A stretch of DNA of 64,000 nt, from the NCBI GenBank assembly GCA_031553765.1, contig JAVBKY010000006.1, positions 310,001-374,000 of the forward strand. The letters run 5' to 3'. Below are positions 8,064 to 16,877 of the stretch, in pieces. The notes under the pieces were generated by a model. It saw only the letters and a program-made list of their open reading frames with translations. It did not search any database and was not told where the DNA came from. The DNA comes from JAITMY01 sp031553765 (GTDB lineage: Bacteria > Bacteroidota > Bacteroidia > Bacteroidales > UBA932). Within the stretch, counting starts at the first letter, position 1; every line of letters starts with the position of its first letter. Both the position numbers and the translations under genes were made by a program.

Positions 8064-9017
8064 ATGAACGCATTAACTGCAACCCAATTCGACTTCCCCA
8101 AGCAAACCGCCTTTTACAAGGGCAAAGTTCGCGACGTGTACACTATCGACAACGAGTTTTTGGTAATGGTAGCCACCGACCGCATTTCGGCGTTCGACGT
8201 GGTGCTGCCTAAGGGCATTCCTTTCAAGGGACAAATGCTGAACCAAATTGCCGCCAAGTTTTTGGATGCGACTTCGGATATTTGCCCCAACTGGAAAATT
8301 GCCTCACCCGACCCCATGGTAACCGTGGGGCACAAGTGCGATCCCTTTGCTGTAGAAATGATTGTACGTGCTTACTTATGCGGCAGCGCTTGGCGTGCCT
8401 ACAAAAGCGGCGTGCGCGAAATTTGCGGTGTGAAGCTACCCGAAGGCATGCGCGAAAACCAAAAGTTCCCCTCCCCCATTATTACGCCAACGACTAAGGC
8501 CGAGATTGGTGAGCACGATGCGGATATTTCGAAGGAACAAATTCTGTCGCGCGGCATTGTGAGTAAGGAAGATTACGAACAGCTGGAAAAATACACCATG
8601 GCAGTGTTCCAACGCGGCGCTGAAATGGCTGCGCAGCGTGGTCTTATTTTGGTGGACACTAAGTATGAATTCGGCAAAAAGGATGGTAAGATTTACCTGA
8701 TTGACGAAATTCATACGCCCGACTCATCACGCTACTTCTACGCCGAGGGCTACCAAGAGCGTTTTGATAAGGGTGAGCCTCAAAAGCAACTCTCAAAGGA
8801 ATTCGTTCGTGAGTGGCTTATGGAAAATGGTTTTCAGGGTCAGGATGGTCAGAAAGTACCTGAAATGACCGAAGCCATTGTGGACGGCATCAGCAAACGC
8901 TACATTGAGCTTTTTGAAAATATTACGGGTGAGAAATTTGATGGCGCTCCTTACGGCGATAATATTTTTGAAAGGATAGAGGGGAATATTAATAATTTGC
9001 TGAGTAGGCTGTTGTAA
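8064..9017 (+). CDS. purC: Phosphoribosylaminoimidazole-succinocarboxamide synthase (SAICAR synthetase)
   Basis: This 317-residue enzyme joins aspartate to CAIR with ATP in de novo purine synthesis. The family start FYKGKVRDVYTID (about 16-29) and TDRISAFDVVLPKGIPFKG (about 39-57) are the ATP-binding signatures. VDTKYEFGKKDGKIYLIDEIHTPDSSR (about 199-225) is the conserved substrate-binding region. The length fits the longer SAICAR synthetase form found in Bacteroidota and eukaryotes. It stands alone rather than in a pur operon. Confidence 0.96.
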   Translation: MNALTATQFDFPKQTAFYKGKVRDVYTIDNEFLVMVATDRISAFDVVLPKGIPFKGQMLNQIAAKFLDATSDICPNWKIASPDPMVTVGHKCDPFAVEMIVRAYLCGSAWRAYKSGVREICGVKLPEGMRENQKFPSPIITPTTKAEIGEHDADISKEQILSRGIVSKEDYEQLEKYTMAVFQRGAEMAAQRGLILVDTKYEFGKKDGKIYLIDEIHTPDSSRYFYAEGYQERFDKGEPQKQLSKEFVREWLMENGFQGQDGQKVPEMTEAIVDGISKRYIELFENITGEKFDGAPYGDNIFERIEGNINNLLSRLL

Positions 9018-9023
9018 AATTAC

Positions 9024-9494
9024 ATGCATACTTATTCCACGGCTGATCGTTACAGCGACATTAACATGCTAGCGGAGTGGGCTGTTTGGGGGCATCTTGC
9101 AGACAAAAAAGACTTAGAGACAGTACTATTAAAAGGTCATCTACTATTAGAACCTGTATTAAACACTGCACTTTCAAGAGGTGGAATTACAGATTGTATA
9201 AATTTTTCATTTTATAGGAAAGTATCTCTACTCAAGACCATTAATTCTAACGATAGAAAAAAGCAAGAAGCCATCTCCATTTTATTAGAGGAACTTAACC
9301 TGCTCCGAAATAAATTAGCCCACGAAGCACTATTTGACGTCAATGACAACGACGAACTTAAAAGTTGGTCTGAAAAGGTTTTAAGTCAATTTGAAGGTGA
9401 AAAATTTTCTAAATACACATATAGAACTCGAATTATTCATTCTTTTTCTACCATTGCAAAAAGTATTTTAGAAATCCCCACAAATGAGGATTGA
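9024..9494 (+). CDS. HEPN-like small protein of unknown function
   Basis: This 156-residue helical protein is noticeably more AT-rich than purC and feoAB. It contains LNLLRNKLAHEALF (about 93-106), which gives R-N-K-L-A-H, the Rx4H motif of HEPN ribonucleases and HEPN-like (MAE_28990/DUF4145-type) proteins. No nucleotidyltransferase (MNT) antitoxin partner lies next to it, so a toxin-antitoxin role is not supported. It starts 7 nt after the purC stop, suggesting insertion behind purC or read-through expression. It could be a structural HEPN domain without nuclease activity. The motif is seen directly; function is inference. Confidence 0.5.
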   Translation: MHTYSTADRYSDINMLAEWAVWGHLADKKDLETVLLKGHLLLEPVLNTALSRGGITDCINFSFYRKVSLLKTINSNDRKKQEAISILLEELNLLRNKLAHEALFDVNDNDELKSWSEKVLSQFEGEKFSKYTYRTRIIHSFSTIAKSILEIPTNED

Positions 9495-9521
9495 CTACCT
9501 CCCTTTTCTTTTGTAAATTCG
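9491..9521 (+). promoter_or_regulatory. Putative feoAB promoter
   Basis: TTG (9491-9493), 20 nt, TAAATTCG (9514-9521), matching TTG-N17-23-TAnnTTTG with one mismatch. It overlaps the 3' end of the HEPN-like gene and lies 18 nt before the feoAB start. No Fur-box palindrome was recognised. Confidence 0.5.
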
Positions 9522-9539
9522 CAGTCAAATTTCTAATCA

Positions 9540-11936
9540 ATGCGTTTATCGGACCTCGGCAACAGTGAAAAGGGTGTAATTTGCAAGGTACTTGGACGTG
9601 GTGCGTTTCGTAAGCGCATTACCGAAATGGGCTTTGTGAAGGGCCAAACCGTGCTGGTAGTCAAAAACGCACCGCTGAAAGATCCCATTGAGTACTCCAT
9701 TATGGGCTACGATGTGTCGCTCAGGCGCTCCGAAGCCGATATGATTGAAGTACTTACCGAGGAGGAGGCCAAACATCTCAACTTTACCAATTCAACCACC
9801 GCCACTTTTTCCAACGATTTGCAGCAATCAGCGCAGCTGGTAGGCAACGTAATCAACGTGGCGTTTGTAGGTAACCCCAACACGGGAAAAACATCGCTGT
9901 TCAACCAGCTGTCGGGGGCGCACGAGCATGTGGGTAACTACTCCGGCGTAACAGTAGAGCTGAAAAAAGCGCAGGTGGAAATGAACGGCTACACCATCAA
10001 CCTGGTGGATTTGCCCGGCACCTACTCGCTCACCGCCTACTCACCCGAAGAGCTGTACGTGCGCAAGTACATCACCGACGAAATGCCCGACGTGATTGTA
10101 AACGTGGTAGATGCCACCAACCTTGAGCGCAACCTATACCTCACCACGCAGCTTATCGACATGGACTTGAAGGTGATTATGGCCTTGAACATGTACGACG
10201 AGCTGATGGTACACCACGACCAACTCAATCACAAAGCGCTGGGAAAATTATTGGGTATTCCCATGATACCCACCATAGGCTCCAAGGGCAAGGGTATGAA
10301 AGCACTACTCAAAGCCATTGTGGACAGCTACACCGACAATCGCGCCGAGCTGCACACTGCACCCAAGCAGCACCACCACATTCACATATACTACGGCGCA
10401 GAGGTGGAAGAAGCTATAAGCGAGTTGCAAAAGTTAATTCGTATTCCTGAAAACGCAGCAATCAAAGACCACTACTCTACCCGTTTTTTTGCCCTAAAGC
10501 TGATAGAAAAGGATAAAGTGATGACTGATGTGGCACGTAACGAATGCCACAACGGTAAAGAAATTTTAGCGACAGCGCAAAAACACATTGCACGATTAGA
10601 GGAGGAGGTCAAAGAGGATAGCGAAACTATTATTTCCGACGCCAAGTACGGTTTTGTGGCAGGCGCGCTGAAGGAAACCTTTAAGCACGGCACCAAGGAG
10701 CGACACAAGGGTACAAAAAAAATAGACAGCATTATCACCAGCAAGGCGTGGGGATTTCCCATCTTCCTTTTCTTTATGTGGGTCATGTTTTTCACCACCT
10801 TCGCACTGGGTAGCTTCCCCATGGAGTGGATTAATATGGGCGTGGAGGCGCTGGCCGGTTGGGTGGATGGCATAATGCCCGAATCTCTCTTCAAAAACCT
10901 GCTGGTAGATGGCATTATTAGCGGCGTGGGAAGCGTGGTTGCGTTCCTGCCCAACATTCTCATACTGTTCTTTTTCATTTCCCTATTTGAAGATACAGGG
11001 TACATGGGGCGCGCCGTGTTTATTACCGATAAGTTGATGCATACCATTGGGTTGCACGGAAAATCATTCATACCGCTCATTATGGGTTTTGGGTGCAACG
11101 TACCCGCCATAATGGCCACGCGCACCATCGAAAACCGCACGCAGCGCACGCTCACCATGCTGCTCATACCGTTCATGTCGTGCAGCGCGCGGCTACCGGT
11201 GTATATTCTACTCATAGGCGCGTTTTTTCCACACCACGCTGGCACCGTGCTTTTTGGGGTATATCTTACAGGCATCGTATTTGCCATACTTTCGGGCCTA
11301 CTTTTCAGCAAGGTGCTGTTTAAAGATAAGGGGCAACCCTTTGTAATGGAGCTGCCACCCTACCGCATACCCACGCTCAAAAGCACCATGCGGCACATGT
11401 GGCACAAGGGCTCGCAGTACCTGCGCAAAATGGGGGGCATTATTCTAATTGCCGCCGTGGTAATTTGGGCGCTCAACACATTTCCGCTAAGCAAAAGTAA
11501 TGAGCCGCATCGCGATACCTACCTTGAGCAAATGGGGCACGCCATTGAGCCCGTAATGCGCCCGCTGGGCTTTGACTGGAAAATGAGCGTGAGCCTGCTT
11601 ACAGGCGTTATTGCCAAAGAAACGGTAGTGAGTACGCTCGGTGTAATTTACCAAACCGACGGCACCGACGATGATAGCCACGCTAAACTATCGCAGCGCC
11701 TGCGCGATGAGCGCTACGCCGGCGGACTACACCAGGGAGAACACGTATTTACTACGCGCAGCACGCTATCATTCCTCATATTCATACTGCTGTACGTGCC
11801 CTGCATAGCGGCCGTAGCCGCCATTTACCGCGAGTCGGGCAGCAGGTGGATAGCGGCATTTTCCATTATTTACACCACCGCCGTGGCATGGCTGGCAGCC
11901 TTTGCCGTGTACCACCTGGGCGGCCTGCTCCTGTAG
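9540..11936 (+). CDS. feoB: Ferrous iron transporter, FeoA-FeoB fusion
   Basis: This 798-residue inner-membrane Fe(II) transporter has an N-terminal FeoA SH3-like domain (about 1-75, MRLSDLGNSEKGVICKV), then a FeoB G domain with G1 GNPNTGKTS (about 111), G3 DLPGTYSL (about 158) and G4 NMYD. A helical linker and the FeoB membrane region follow (about 410-798), including two Gate motifs around IPLIMGFGCNVPAIMATR and SVSLLTGVIAKETVVSTLG. The FeoA-FeoB fusion is common in Bacteroidota. The cysteine in GCNVP is conserved in FeoB. It is monocistronic. Iron dependence is expected but no operator was seen. Confidence 0.95.
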   Translation: MRLSDLGNSEKGVICKVLGRGAFRKRITEMGFVKGQTVLVVKNAPLKDPIEYSIMGYDVSLRRSEADMIEVLTEEEAKHLNFTNSTTATFSNDLQQSAQLVGNVINVAFVGNPNTGKTSLFNQLSGAHEHVGNYSGVTVELKKAQVEMNGYTINLVDLPGTYSLTAYSPEELYVRKYITDEMPDVIVNVVDATNLERNLYLTTQLIDMDLKVIMALNMYDELMVHHDQLNHKALGKLLGIPMIPTIGSKGKGMKALLKAIVDSYTDNRAELHTAPKQHHHIHIYYGAEVEEAISELQKLIRIPENAAIKDHYSTRFFALKLIEKDKVMTDVARNECHNGKEILATAQKHIARLEEEVKEDSETIISDAKYGFVAGALKETFKHGTKERHKGTKKIDSIITSKAWGFPIFLFFMWVMFFTTFALGSFPMEWINMGVEALAGWVDGIMPESLFKNLLVDGIISGVGSVVAFLPNILILFFFISLFEDTGYMGRAVFITDKLMHTIGLHGKSFIPLIMGFGCNVPAIMATRTIENRTQRTLTMLLIPFMSCSARLPVYILLIGAFFPHHAGTVLFGVYLTGIVFAILSGLLFSKVLFKDKGQPFVMELPPYRIPTLKSTMRHMWHKGSQYLRKMGGIILIAAVVIWALNTFPLSKSNEPHRDTYLEQMGHAIEPVMRPLGFDWKMSVSLLTGVIAKETVVSTLGVIYQTDGTDDDSHAKLSQRLRDERYAGGLHQGEHVFTTRSTLSFLIFILLYVPCIAAVAAIYRESGSRWIAAFSIIYTTAVAWLAAFAVYHLGGLLL

Positions 11937-11987
11937 CAAATCATGCAAAATTGCGTTAAGGCGTAATGCCTAATTGCTCACAATTTG

Positions 11988-11995
11988 TAAATTTG
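11988..11995 (+). promoter_or_regulatory. Putative -7 element upstream of the TlpA-like gene
   Basis: TAAATTTG is a perfect TAnnTTTG match 113 nt before the ATG at 12108. The transcript would carry the hairpin-forming repeat that follows (12008-12093). A -33 TTG at the right distance is not evident. Confidence 0.4.
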
Positions 11996-12007
11996 CACCC
12001 TTGCAAA

Positions 12008-12093
12008 TGTCATCCTGAGCAAAGCGAAGGATCTCATGTTGTTCAAAACAACCCTTTGCGAACTTGAGATGCTTCATTTCATTCAGCATGACA
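12008..12093. repeat. TGTCATCCTGAGC-family palindrome
   Basis: TGTCATCCTGAGCAAAGCGA at 12008 is complementary, imperfectly, to the ATTTCATTCAGCATGACA end at about 12093, with inner ATCTCA/TGAGAT arms. It sits between feoAB and the thioredoxin gene, and its translation gives 24 spurious residues upstream of that gene's signal peptide. Confidence 0.6.
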
Positions 12094-12107
12094 AAACACG
12101 ACACTTT

Positions 12108-13562
12108 ATGCAAAAAAAACTCTTTTTCTTCGCACTTACCTTAGCGTCGCTTACGTCTGCTCACGCGCAGCAATACGAAATTCGTGTAAAAATGGAGGGC
12201 ATGCGCGATTCCAACATTTTTCTGGGCTACAGCTACGAAGATAAGCGTTTCGTGGTAGACACCGCCAAGTCCGACAAAAACGGCAATGCTATTTTCAGCA
12301 AAAATAAAAAATTGGAACGCGGTGTATACTTCATAGCCACACCTGAAAAAAGTTTTTTTGAACTACTCATTAGCGACAATCAGAAATTCAGCATTAGCAC
12401 TGACAGCAAGAACTTATTTGATAAGTTAGTATTTAAGGATTCTCCCGAAAATCAACAATTTCTTGACTACCAAAAATACTTACGTGAGCAGCAACGCGCA
12501 GCCGGCATAATAAAGGAAAAAAAGAAAATGAATATGGAGGGTAAAAAAGACTCCGTGGCTATTTACCAAAAACAGCTGGAAGCCATTGACTACAATGTTA
12601 CCACCTACATCAAGAATCTTATTTCGAAAAACGAAGACAACCTTTTAGGAACACTTTTAAAGGCGCTGCAACCTACCGAAGTTCCAAACTTACACATCCC
12701 CGAAAACATTGCAAATAAGGACTCTGCGAGGCATTTACGCGACTACGAATACCGTCGCGACCACTACTTTGACAACCTCAACTTTGTCGACAACGGTCTT
12801 ATCCGCACGCCATTCTTCAAGCAGCGTTTGGACTTCTTTTTTCAAAAAATGATTATCCCTGCGCCCGATACCATCATTAAGTACGCCGACATGGTAATTG
12901 AGCGCTCCCGTGCCGACGAGGAAATGTTCCGCTACGTTACCGAATACTTTTTCCAATACTACCAAAAATCGGAAATTGTAGGGCACGATGCCGTAGTGGT
13001 GCACCTGGCTGACAAGTATTACCTATCGGGACTTACGCCATGGGCCGATAAAGGGTATGTGGATAAAATAAAGGAGCGTGTGGATAAAATGCGTCCCAAC
13101 CTGATAGGTGCTCCAGCACCCGAACTACTGTTGCAGACTCACGAGGATACTTACGTCTCACTACTCAAAACTCCAGCAGAATTCACCATCCTGATATTTT
13201 GGGAACCCAGCTGCGGACACTGCAAAACAGAAATTCCTCAACTATGGGATTTGTACCAAAAGGTGCACGATAAAGGTGTGGTAGTATTTGCCGTGTACAC
13301 GCAGTACAAGCGCAGCGAATGGGATGAATACCTTGCCGGACATAGCTATGATTGGATTAACGCTTGGGATGGCATTGAGGGTAACGATGAAAATGGTAAG
13401 TCTACCACCTTCTCACTGGGCACCAACTTCCGTTCGCTATACGACGTGTACAGCACCCCAACCCTTTACCTGCTTGATAAAGACAAAAAGATTATTGCCA
13501 AGCGAATAGGTATTGAAACGCTGGAGCAGATTTTGAACGACGAAATGAAGAAGAAGAAATAA
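12108..13562 (+). CDS. Secreted TlpA-like thiol:disulfide oxidoreductase (DUF4369/DUF5106-type)
   Basis: This 484-residue exported protein starts with a clear signal peptide (MQKKLFFFALTLASLTSAHAQ). A DUF4369-like beta domain (about 22-110) and a helical DUF5106-like middle region precede a C-terminal thioredoxin fold. The redox motif is CGHC in FWEPSCGHCKTEIPQL, near residue 368; the cis-Pro region YSTPTLYLL and the helix LEQILNDEM follow. Proteins of this build are periplasmic or lipoprotein thiol reductants in Bacteroidota. The ATG at 12108 was chosen because the upstream in-frame ATG is in a repeat and would bury the signal peptide. Confidence 0.87.
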   Translation: MQKKLFFFALTLASLTSAHAQQYEIRVKMEGMRDSNIFLGYSYEDKRFVVDTAKSDKNGNAIFSKNKKLERGVYFIATPEKSFFELLISDNQKFSISTDSKNLFDKLVFKDSPENQQFLDYQKYLREQQRAAGIIKEKKKMNMEGKKDSVAIYQKQLEAIDYNVTTYIKNLISKNEDNLLGTLLKALQPTEVPNLHIPENIANKDSARHLRDYEYRRDHYFDNLNFVDNGLIRTPFFKQRLDFFFQKMIIPAPDTIIKYADMVIERSRADEEMFRYVTEYFFQYYQKSEIVGHDAVVVHLADKYYLSGLTPWADKGYVDKIKERVDKMRPNLIGAPAPELLLQTHEDTYVSLLKTPAEFTILIFWEPSCGHCKTEIPQLWDLYQKVHDKGVVVFAVYTQYKRSEWDEYLAGHSYDWINAWDGIEGNDENGKSTTFSLGTNFRSLYDVYSTPTLYLLDKDKKIIAKRIGIETLEQILNDEMKKKK

Positions 13563-13577
13563 TGCACAATTGACAAG

Positions 13578-13614
13578 GGATAACGGACAATAAATTATCC
13601 ATTGTTCGTTATCC
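13578..13614. terminator. Hairpin between convergent genes
   Basis: GGATAACGGACAAT (13578-13591) pairs with ATTGTTCGTTATCC (13601-13614) with one mismatch. It lies between two converging genes and overlaps the stop codon of the metallo-beta-lactamase-fold gene, so it may serve as a bidirectional terminator. It has the word-like look of the other intergenic repeats (GGATAACGGACAAT is built of repeating motifs). Confidence 0.45.
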
Positions 13615-14382
13615 GTTGCTCATTTCAACTTTCAGCCCATCATACGCCAAAAAAACATTCTTTGGAAGCATTGGCTGCACCTCAGTATACAAACCCAGCT
13701 GGTGAGAAATATGTGTCAAGTAGGTTTTCTTGGGCTTTACCTCATCAATCAGCTGTAAGGCTTCGCCAAGCGTAAAGTGCGAAAGGTGCTTTTCGCTACG
13801 TAAGGCATTTACAACCAAAACCTCGCAACCCATTAGCTGCTGCTTCGACACCTCGCTTACAAAGTTAGCATCGGTAATGTAAGCCACGTTACCCACCCTA
13901 AAGCCAAGTACAGGTAACTTTGCGTGCATAGTACGAATAGGCATTATGCGTACACCTTTTATCCCGAAAGGCGTTTTATCATCAATCACCACCTGCTCAA
14001 TATCGGGTGAGCCGGGGTACTTATTTTCGCTAAAAGCATACGAAAACATCTGCCTCAACGTTCGCTGTACACGTTCTTCAGCATACACAGGCATCGGCTG
14101 CTGCATAAAGTAGTTGAAAGCACGCACATCATCCAAACCGGCAATGTGGTCGGTATGCTCATGGGTAAGAAGAATAGCGTCCACCCGCTTTACGTTTTCG
14201 CGCAGCAGCTGCGTACGAAAGTCGGGCCCCGCGTCAATCATCAGCGTTACGCCATCCACCTCCAGCAATGCCGATGTACGTAAGCGTTTATCGTGAGAAT
14301 CGGTGGAACAGCACACGTGGCAATCACACCCAATCATAGGCACACCCTGCGAAGTACCCGTTCCAAGAAAAGTTAAAGTCAT
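13609..14382 (-). CDS. Metallo-beta-lactamase-fold hydrolase (PhnP/RNase Z-like)
   Basis: This 257-residue cytosolic hydrolase begins MTLTFLGTGTSQGVPMIGC, the PhnP/RNase Z-type opening, and has the metal-binding motif THEHTDHIAGLDD (HxHxDH). Cysteine pairs near the start (GCDCHVCCS) resemble those of PhnP-like cyclic phosphodiesterases. Additional histidines occur at MHAKLP and near the C-terminus (LTHISHQLG). There are no phn genes nearby, so the substrate is unknown; a phosphodiesterase activity is the likeliest class. The start at 14382 was preferred to an ATG 21 nt upstream because the extra residues derive from an ACAGTTACCATTTACC word repeat. Confidence 0.82.
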   Translation of the reverse strand: MTLTFLGTGTSQGVPMIGCDCHVCCSTDSHDKRLRTSALLEVDGVTLMIDAGPDFRTQLLRENVKRVDAILLTHEHTDHIAGLDDVRAFNYFMQQPMPVYAEERVQRTLRQMFSYAFSENKYPGSPDIEQVVIDDKTPFGIKGVRIMPIRTMHAKLPVLGFRVGNVAYITDANFVSEVSKQQLMGCEVLVVNALRSEKHLSHFTLGEALQLIDEVKPKKTYLTHISHQLGLYTEVQPMLPKNVFLAYDGLKVEMSNG

Positions 14383-14383
14383 T

Positions 14384-14513
14384 TTACAGTTACCATTTAC
14401 CAAGTACCATTGCCCCCAACCCCCTAAAGGGGGCTATAACCGCTGTGGGTTGTCATACTGAGCCTGTCGAAGCCCGCCTGACTGATTCTGTCGGGCAGGT
14501 GTGCGGCGTGGGC
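14384..14513. repeat. Composite intergenic repeats
   Basis: Three repeats lie end to end: tandem ACCATT/TACC words (about 14384-14411), a CCCCC...CTAAAGGGGG hairpin (about 14414-14434), and a TGTCATACTGAGCCTGTCGA-family copy (14443-14513) whose inner part CCCGCCTGACTGATTCTGTC GGGCAGG is itself a hairpin. No gene is visible in this stretch. Confidence 0.6.
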
Positions 14514-14548
14514 TTGGGAGTATACACTACAAATTTACAAAATAAGCG

Positions 14549-14556
14549 TACCTTTG
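14549..14556 (+). promoter_or_regulatory. Putative -7 element of the Fic gene
   Basis: TACCTTTG is a perfect TAnnTTTG match, 35 nt upstream of the ATG at 14591. The -33 element is not clear. Confidence 0.45.
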
Positions 14557-14590
14557 CAAACAGCATCACCACCACTCTATTTTGACAGGC

Positions 14591-15466
14591 ATGAGTAGTA
14601 AAGTTTCAATACGTTTTTTCGATGATCGTGAAGTTCGTGCCATTTGGGACGAAGAAAATAGTAAATGGTGGTTTTCCGTTTTAGATATCGTAGCCGTTCT
14701 TACCAACCAAGACGATTATACTAAAACTCGAAACTACTGGAAATACCTCAAAGCCAAGCTAAAGAAAGAAAACAGTGAACTGGTTAGTATTACTACCCAG
14801 TTGAAACTTCTCGCGCCTGACGGCAAAAAGCGTTTGTCTGATATGCTTGACTACAAGGGAATCATTGCTCTCGGCAAACAATTTCCCGGAACCAAGGCAA
14901 ACCGTTTTATAGACTGGTTCACCTATAGTAGCGAGAGCATTGACGGAAAAAGCAAGGATAAGGCATACGCCCTGTTTGAAAGTTCGTTTATTGACAGCAT
15001 AGAGGTTGGCACAGCCAAAGGTTTACAGCAAGTTCACGCCTACCTTTTTGGCGGACTTTACGATTTTGCGGGACAAATAAGGCAAAAAAACATTTCAAAA
15101 GGCGGATTTCAGTTCGCCGTGGCACACTTTCTGGGCAGCACTATGGCACAAATTGAAGAAATGCCCGAGAACACCTTCGATGAAATTACCGATAAATATG
15201 TAGAAATGAACATTGCTCACCCATTCATGGAAGGCAACGGACGAAGTACAAGAATTTGGTTGGATTTGATACTGAAAAAGCGCTTGCAAAAATGTGTAGA
15301 TTGGAGTAAAATTGGCAAAAACGACTACATGAATGCCATGGTAGCAAGTTCTACAAACAGCGCGACAATAAAGCACTTGCTAAAAAATGCTCTAACCGAT
15401 GAAATCCACAGTCGCGAAATGTTTATGAAGGGAATAGACTATTCGTATTATTACGAAGAGGTTTAA
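14591..15466 (+). CDS. Fic domain protein with BRO-N-like N-terminus
   Basis: This 291-residue protein has an N-terminal ~110 residues resembling a BRO-N/ANT-type domain (VSIRFFDDREVRAIWDEENSKW..FSVLDIVAVLT). The C-terminal Fic domain carries the full catalytic motif HPFMEGNGRSTR near 209-220. Fic enzymes usually transfer AMP from ATP to a hydroxyl on a target protein; the catalytic His and the phosphate-binding EGNGR are intact. I could not find the inhibitory (S/T)xxxE(G/N) helix, so regulation may come from elsewhere. The next gene starts 16 nt after its stop and is a candidate partner. The ATG at 14591 is preferred to a TTG at 14582. The gene is AT-rich relative to its housekeeping neighbours. 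Confidence 0.85.
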   Translation: MSSKVSIRFFDDREVRAIWDEENSKWWFSVLDIVAVLTNQDDYTKTRNYWKYLKAKLKKENSELVSITTQLKLLAPDGKKRLSDMLDYKGIIALGKQFPGTKANRFIDWFTYSSESIDGKSKDKAYALFESSFIDSIEVGTAKGLQQVHAYLFGGLYDFAGQIRQKNISKGGFQFAVAHFLGSTMAQIEEMPENTFDEITDKYVEMNIAHPFMEGNGRSTRIWLDLILKKRLQKCVDWSKIGKNDYMNAMVASSTNSATIKHLLKNALTDEIHSREMFMKGIDYSYYYEEV

Positions 15467-15482
15467 AACGACACATAGAACA

Positions 15483-16052
15483 ATGGCGGACGTTAAACAA
15501 CAGTTTATAGAACTAATCAAAAATAGAAGTAAAGAAAACGCTGAATCGTTGAAGGATGACTTTGCCAAAAAACGAATTGGAAAGTGTATTGAAACGCTAA
15601 GGACAGAGTTAGACTCTTTTATTCGGGTTATGTATTTAGGAAGAATTTCTGACATAAACGAAAGAGAAAGACTAATACAACAAACCTTATCAGGCGAAAG
15701 ATGGACAGTTTTGACACCGAATAACAAATGGAAGCAAGTGACCGACAAAAGTATGGTAGACAAAGCAAACGAGTTAAAGGGCTATATTCATTACGTTTAC
15801 AAATTTGGTTGTGGATTTATTCACTTGTCCGACTTTCACAACTACGCAGCAACAAATCCATTTGACACTCTTAGCGACACAGAAAAGGTTGACATAAAAG
15901 AATACCTTAATCAATACCACCATTTTCCAATTAACAGTGAATTAACCGTTCAAAGCATAACATGCTACATTCCTGACATATTTAAAAAGATATCGTCAAA
16001 TTTGGCTTGCTATTTTGATAGCATATTAAACAACTGCATGATAGATATGTAG
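15483..16052 (+). CDS. Unknown AT-rich protein in the Fic operon
   Basis: I do not recognise this 189-residue protein. It looks soluble and mostly helical, with a charged N-terminal half (KNRSKENAESLKDDFAKKRI) and a conserved-looking patch YVYKFGCGFIHLSDFHNYA around 100-118. That patch is faintly reminiscent of HEPN/apical helical proteins that respond to RNA or stress, but no Rx4-6H motif is present. It starts 16 nt after the Fic gene and shares its low GC, so the two are probably one transferred unit. A role as Fic target, inhibitor or effector is possible but unproven. Confidence 0.6.
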   Translation: MADVKQQFIELIKNRSKENAESLKDDFAKKRIGKCIETLRTELDSFIRVMYLGRISDINERERLIQQTLSGERWTVLTPNNKWKQVTDKSMVDKANELKGYIHYVYKFGCGFIHLSDFHNYAATNPFDTLSDTEKVDIKEYLNQYHHFPINSELTVQSITCYIPDIFKKISSNLACYFDSILNNCMIDM

Positions 16053-16165
16053 AAAAGGATAGCACCAACAGCCTTTCGATAAAAGGAAACAACGTGCTTC
16101 GCATGAACTAAAGAACACTCTTCATCTCACCAAATCATAAGTCTGAAATCATCAATCATAAATCC

Positions 16166-16858
16166 ATGCCCACCCTCTACCTCATACCCTCTACCCTTGG
16201 CGAATGCTGCATAAGCGATGTGCTGCCGCAACGCACAAGCACCATAGTAAACCACATTTCTCACTACGTGGTAGAAAATACCCGCAGCGCACGCCGCTTT
16301 CTCAGCAAGCTGGGTATTCAGCAAAGCATAGACTCACTCTCCTTTACCGAACTGAATGAGCACACGCCGTTGGTAGATGTTGCTCCCCTACTCAAACCAC
16401 TACTTGACGGACACGATGTAGGAATTATTTCCGAGGCAGGTGTTCCCTCCGTTGCCGACCCTGGTGCAGCATTGGTAAAGGTGGCACATGAGAAAGGAAT
16501 TCGCGTAGTGCCACTGGTTGGTCCATCGTCTATTCTGCTAGCACTAATGGCTTCGGGGTTCAACGGGCAGGCATTTGCCTTTTCGGGTTACCTTCCTGTT
16601 AAGCCGGAGGAGCGTATTCGTCAAATAAAGAATTTGGAAAAGCGTTCGGCGAATGAAACGCAAATTTTCATGGAAACGCCCTACCGTAACAACAAGCTAA
16701 TAGCTGATTTGCTTTCCACCTGTAGCCCGCAAACCAAGCTATGCCTTGCTGCCGATATTACGCTCGAAACGGAGTTTATCGTCACCAAAACTATAGGTGA
16801 GTGGAAAAAAAAGGCGCCTGATTTAAACAAGCGCCCGTGTATATTTCTAATGGGATAA
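16166..16858 (+). CDS. RsmI-like SAM-dependent (tetrapyrrole methylase family) methyltransferase
   Basis: This 230-residue protein has the tetrapyrrole-methylase fold: TLYLIPSTLGECC opening, ISEAGVPSVADPGAALVKVAHEKGIRVVPLVGPSSILLALMASGF in the middle and METPYRNNKLIADLL later. This is COG0313, the family of RsmI, which 2'-O-methylates C1402 of 16S rRNA. It is shorter than E. coli RsmI (about 286 residues), lacking the C-terminal extension; a second, full-length RsmI often exists in Bacteroidota, so its exact target is uncertain. It converges with the DUF368 gene, with only 4 bp between the stops. Confidence 0.83.
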   Translation: MPTLYLIPSTLGECCISDVLPQRTSTIVNHISHYVVENTRSARRFLSKLGIQQSIDSLSFTELNEHTPLVDVAPLLKPLLDGHDVGIISEAGVPSVADPGAALVKVAHEKGIRVVPLVGPSSILLALMASGFNGQAFAFSGYLPVKPEERIRQIKNLEKRSANETQIFMETPYRNNKLIADLLSTCSPQTKLCLAADITLETEFIVTKTIGEWKKKAPDLNKRPCIFLMG

Positions 16859-16877
16859 GATTTTATCTTTTTATCCC
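16852..16877. terminator. Small hairpin across the rsmI-like/DUF368 convergent stops
   Basis: GGGATAA (16852-16858) pairs with TTATCCC (16871-16877) with an AT-rich loop, overlapping both stop codons. A bidirectional terminator role is plausible but the stem is short. Confidence 0.35.

Noticed and set aside
10472..11311. 279-codon minus-strand ORF inside feoB
   Set aside because: Antisense to the membrane domain of feoB; composition is a Met/Pro/Thr-rich shadow with no motif or promoter.
14384..14440. Short tandem words resembling a CRISPR-like array
   Set aside because: Repeat units are 6-16 nt with no constant-length spacers, and no cas genes are present.
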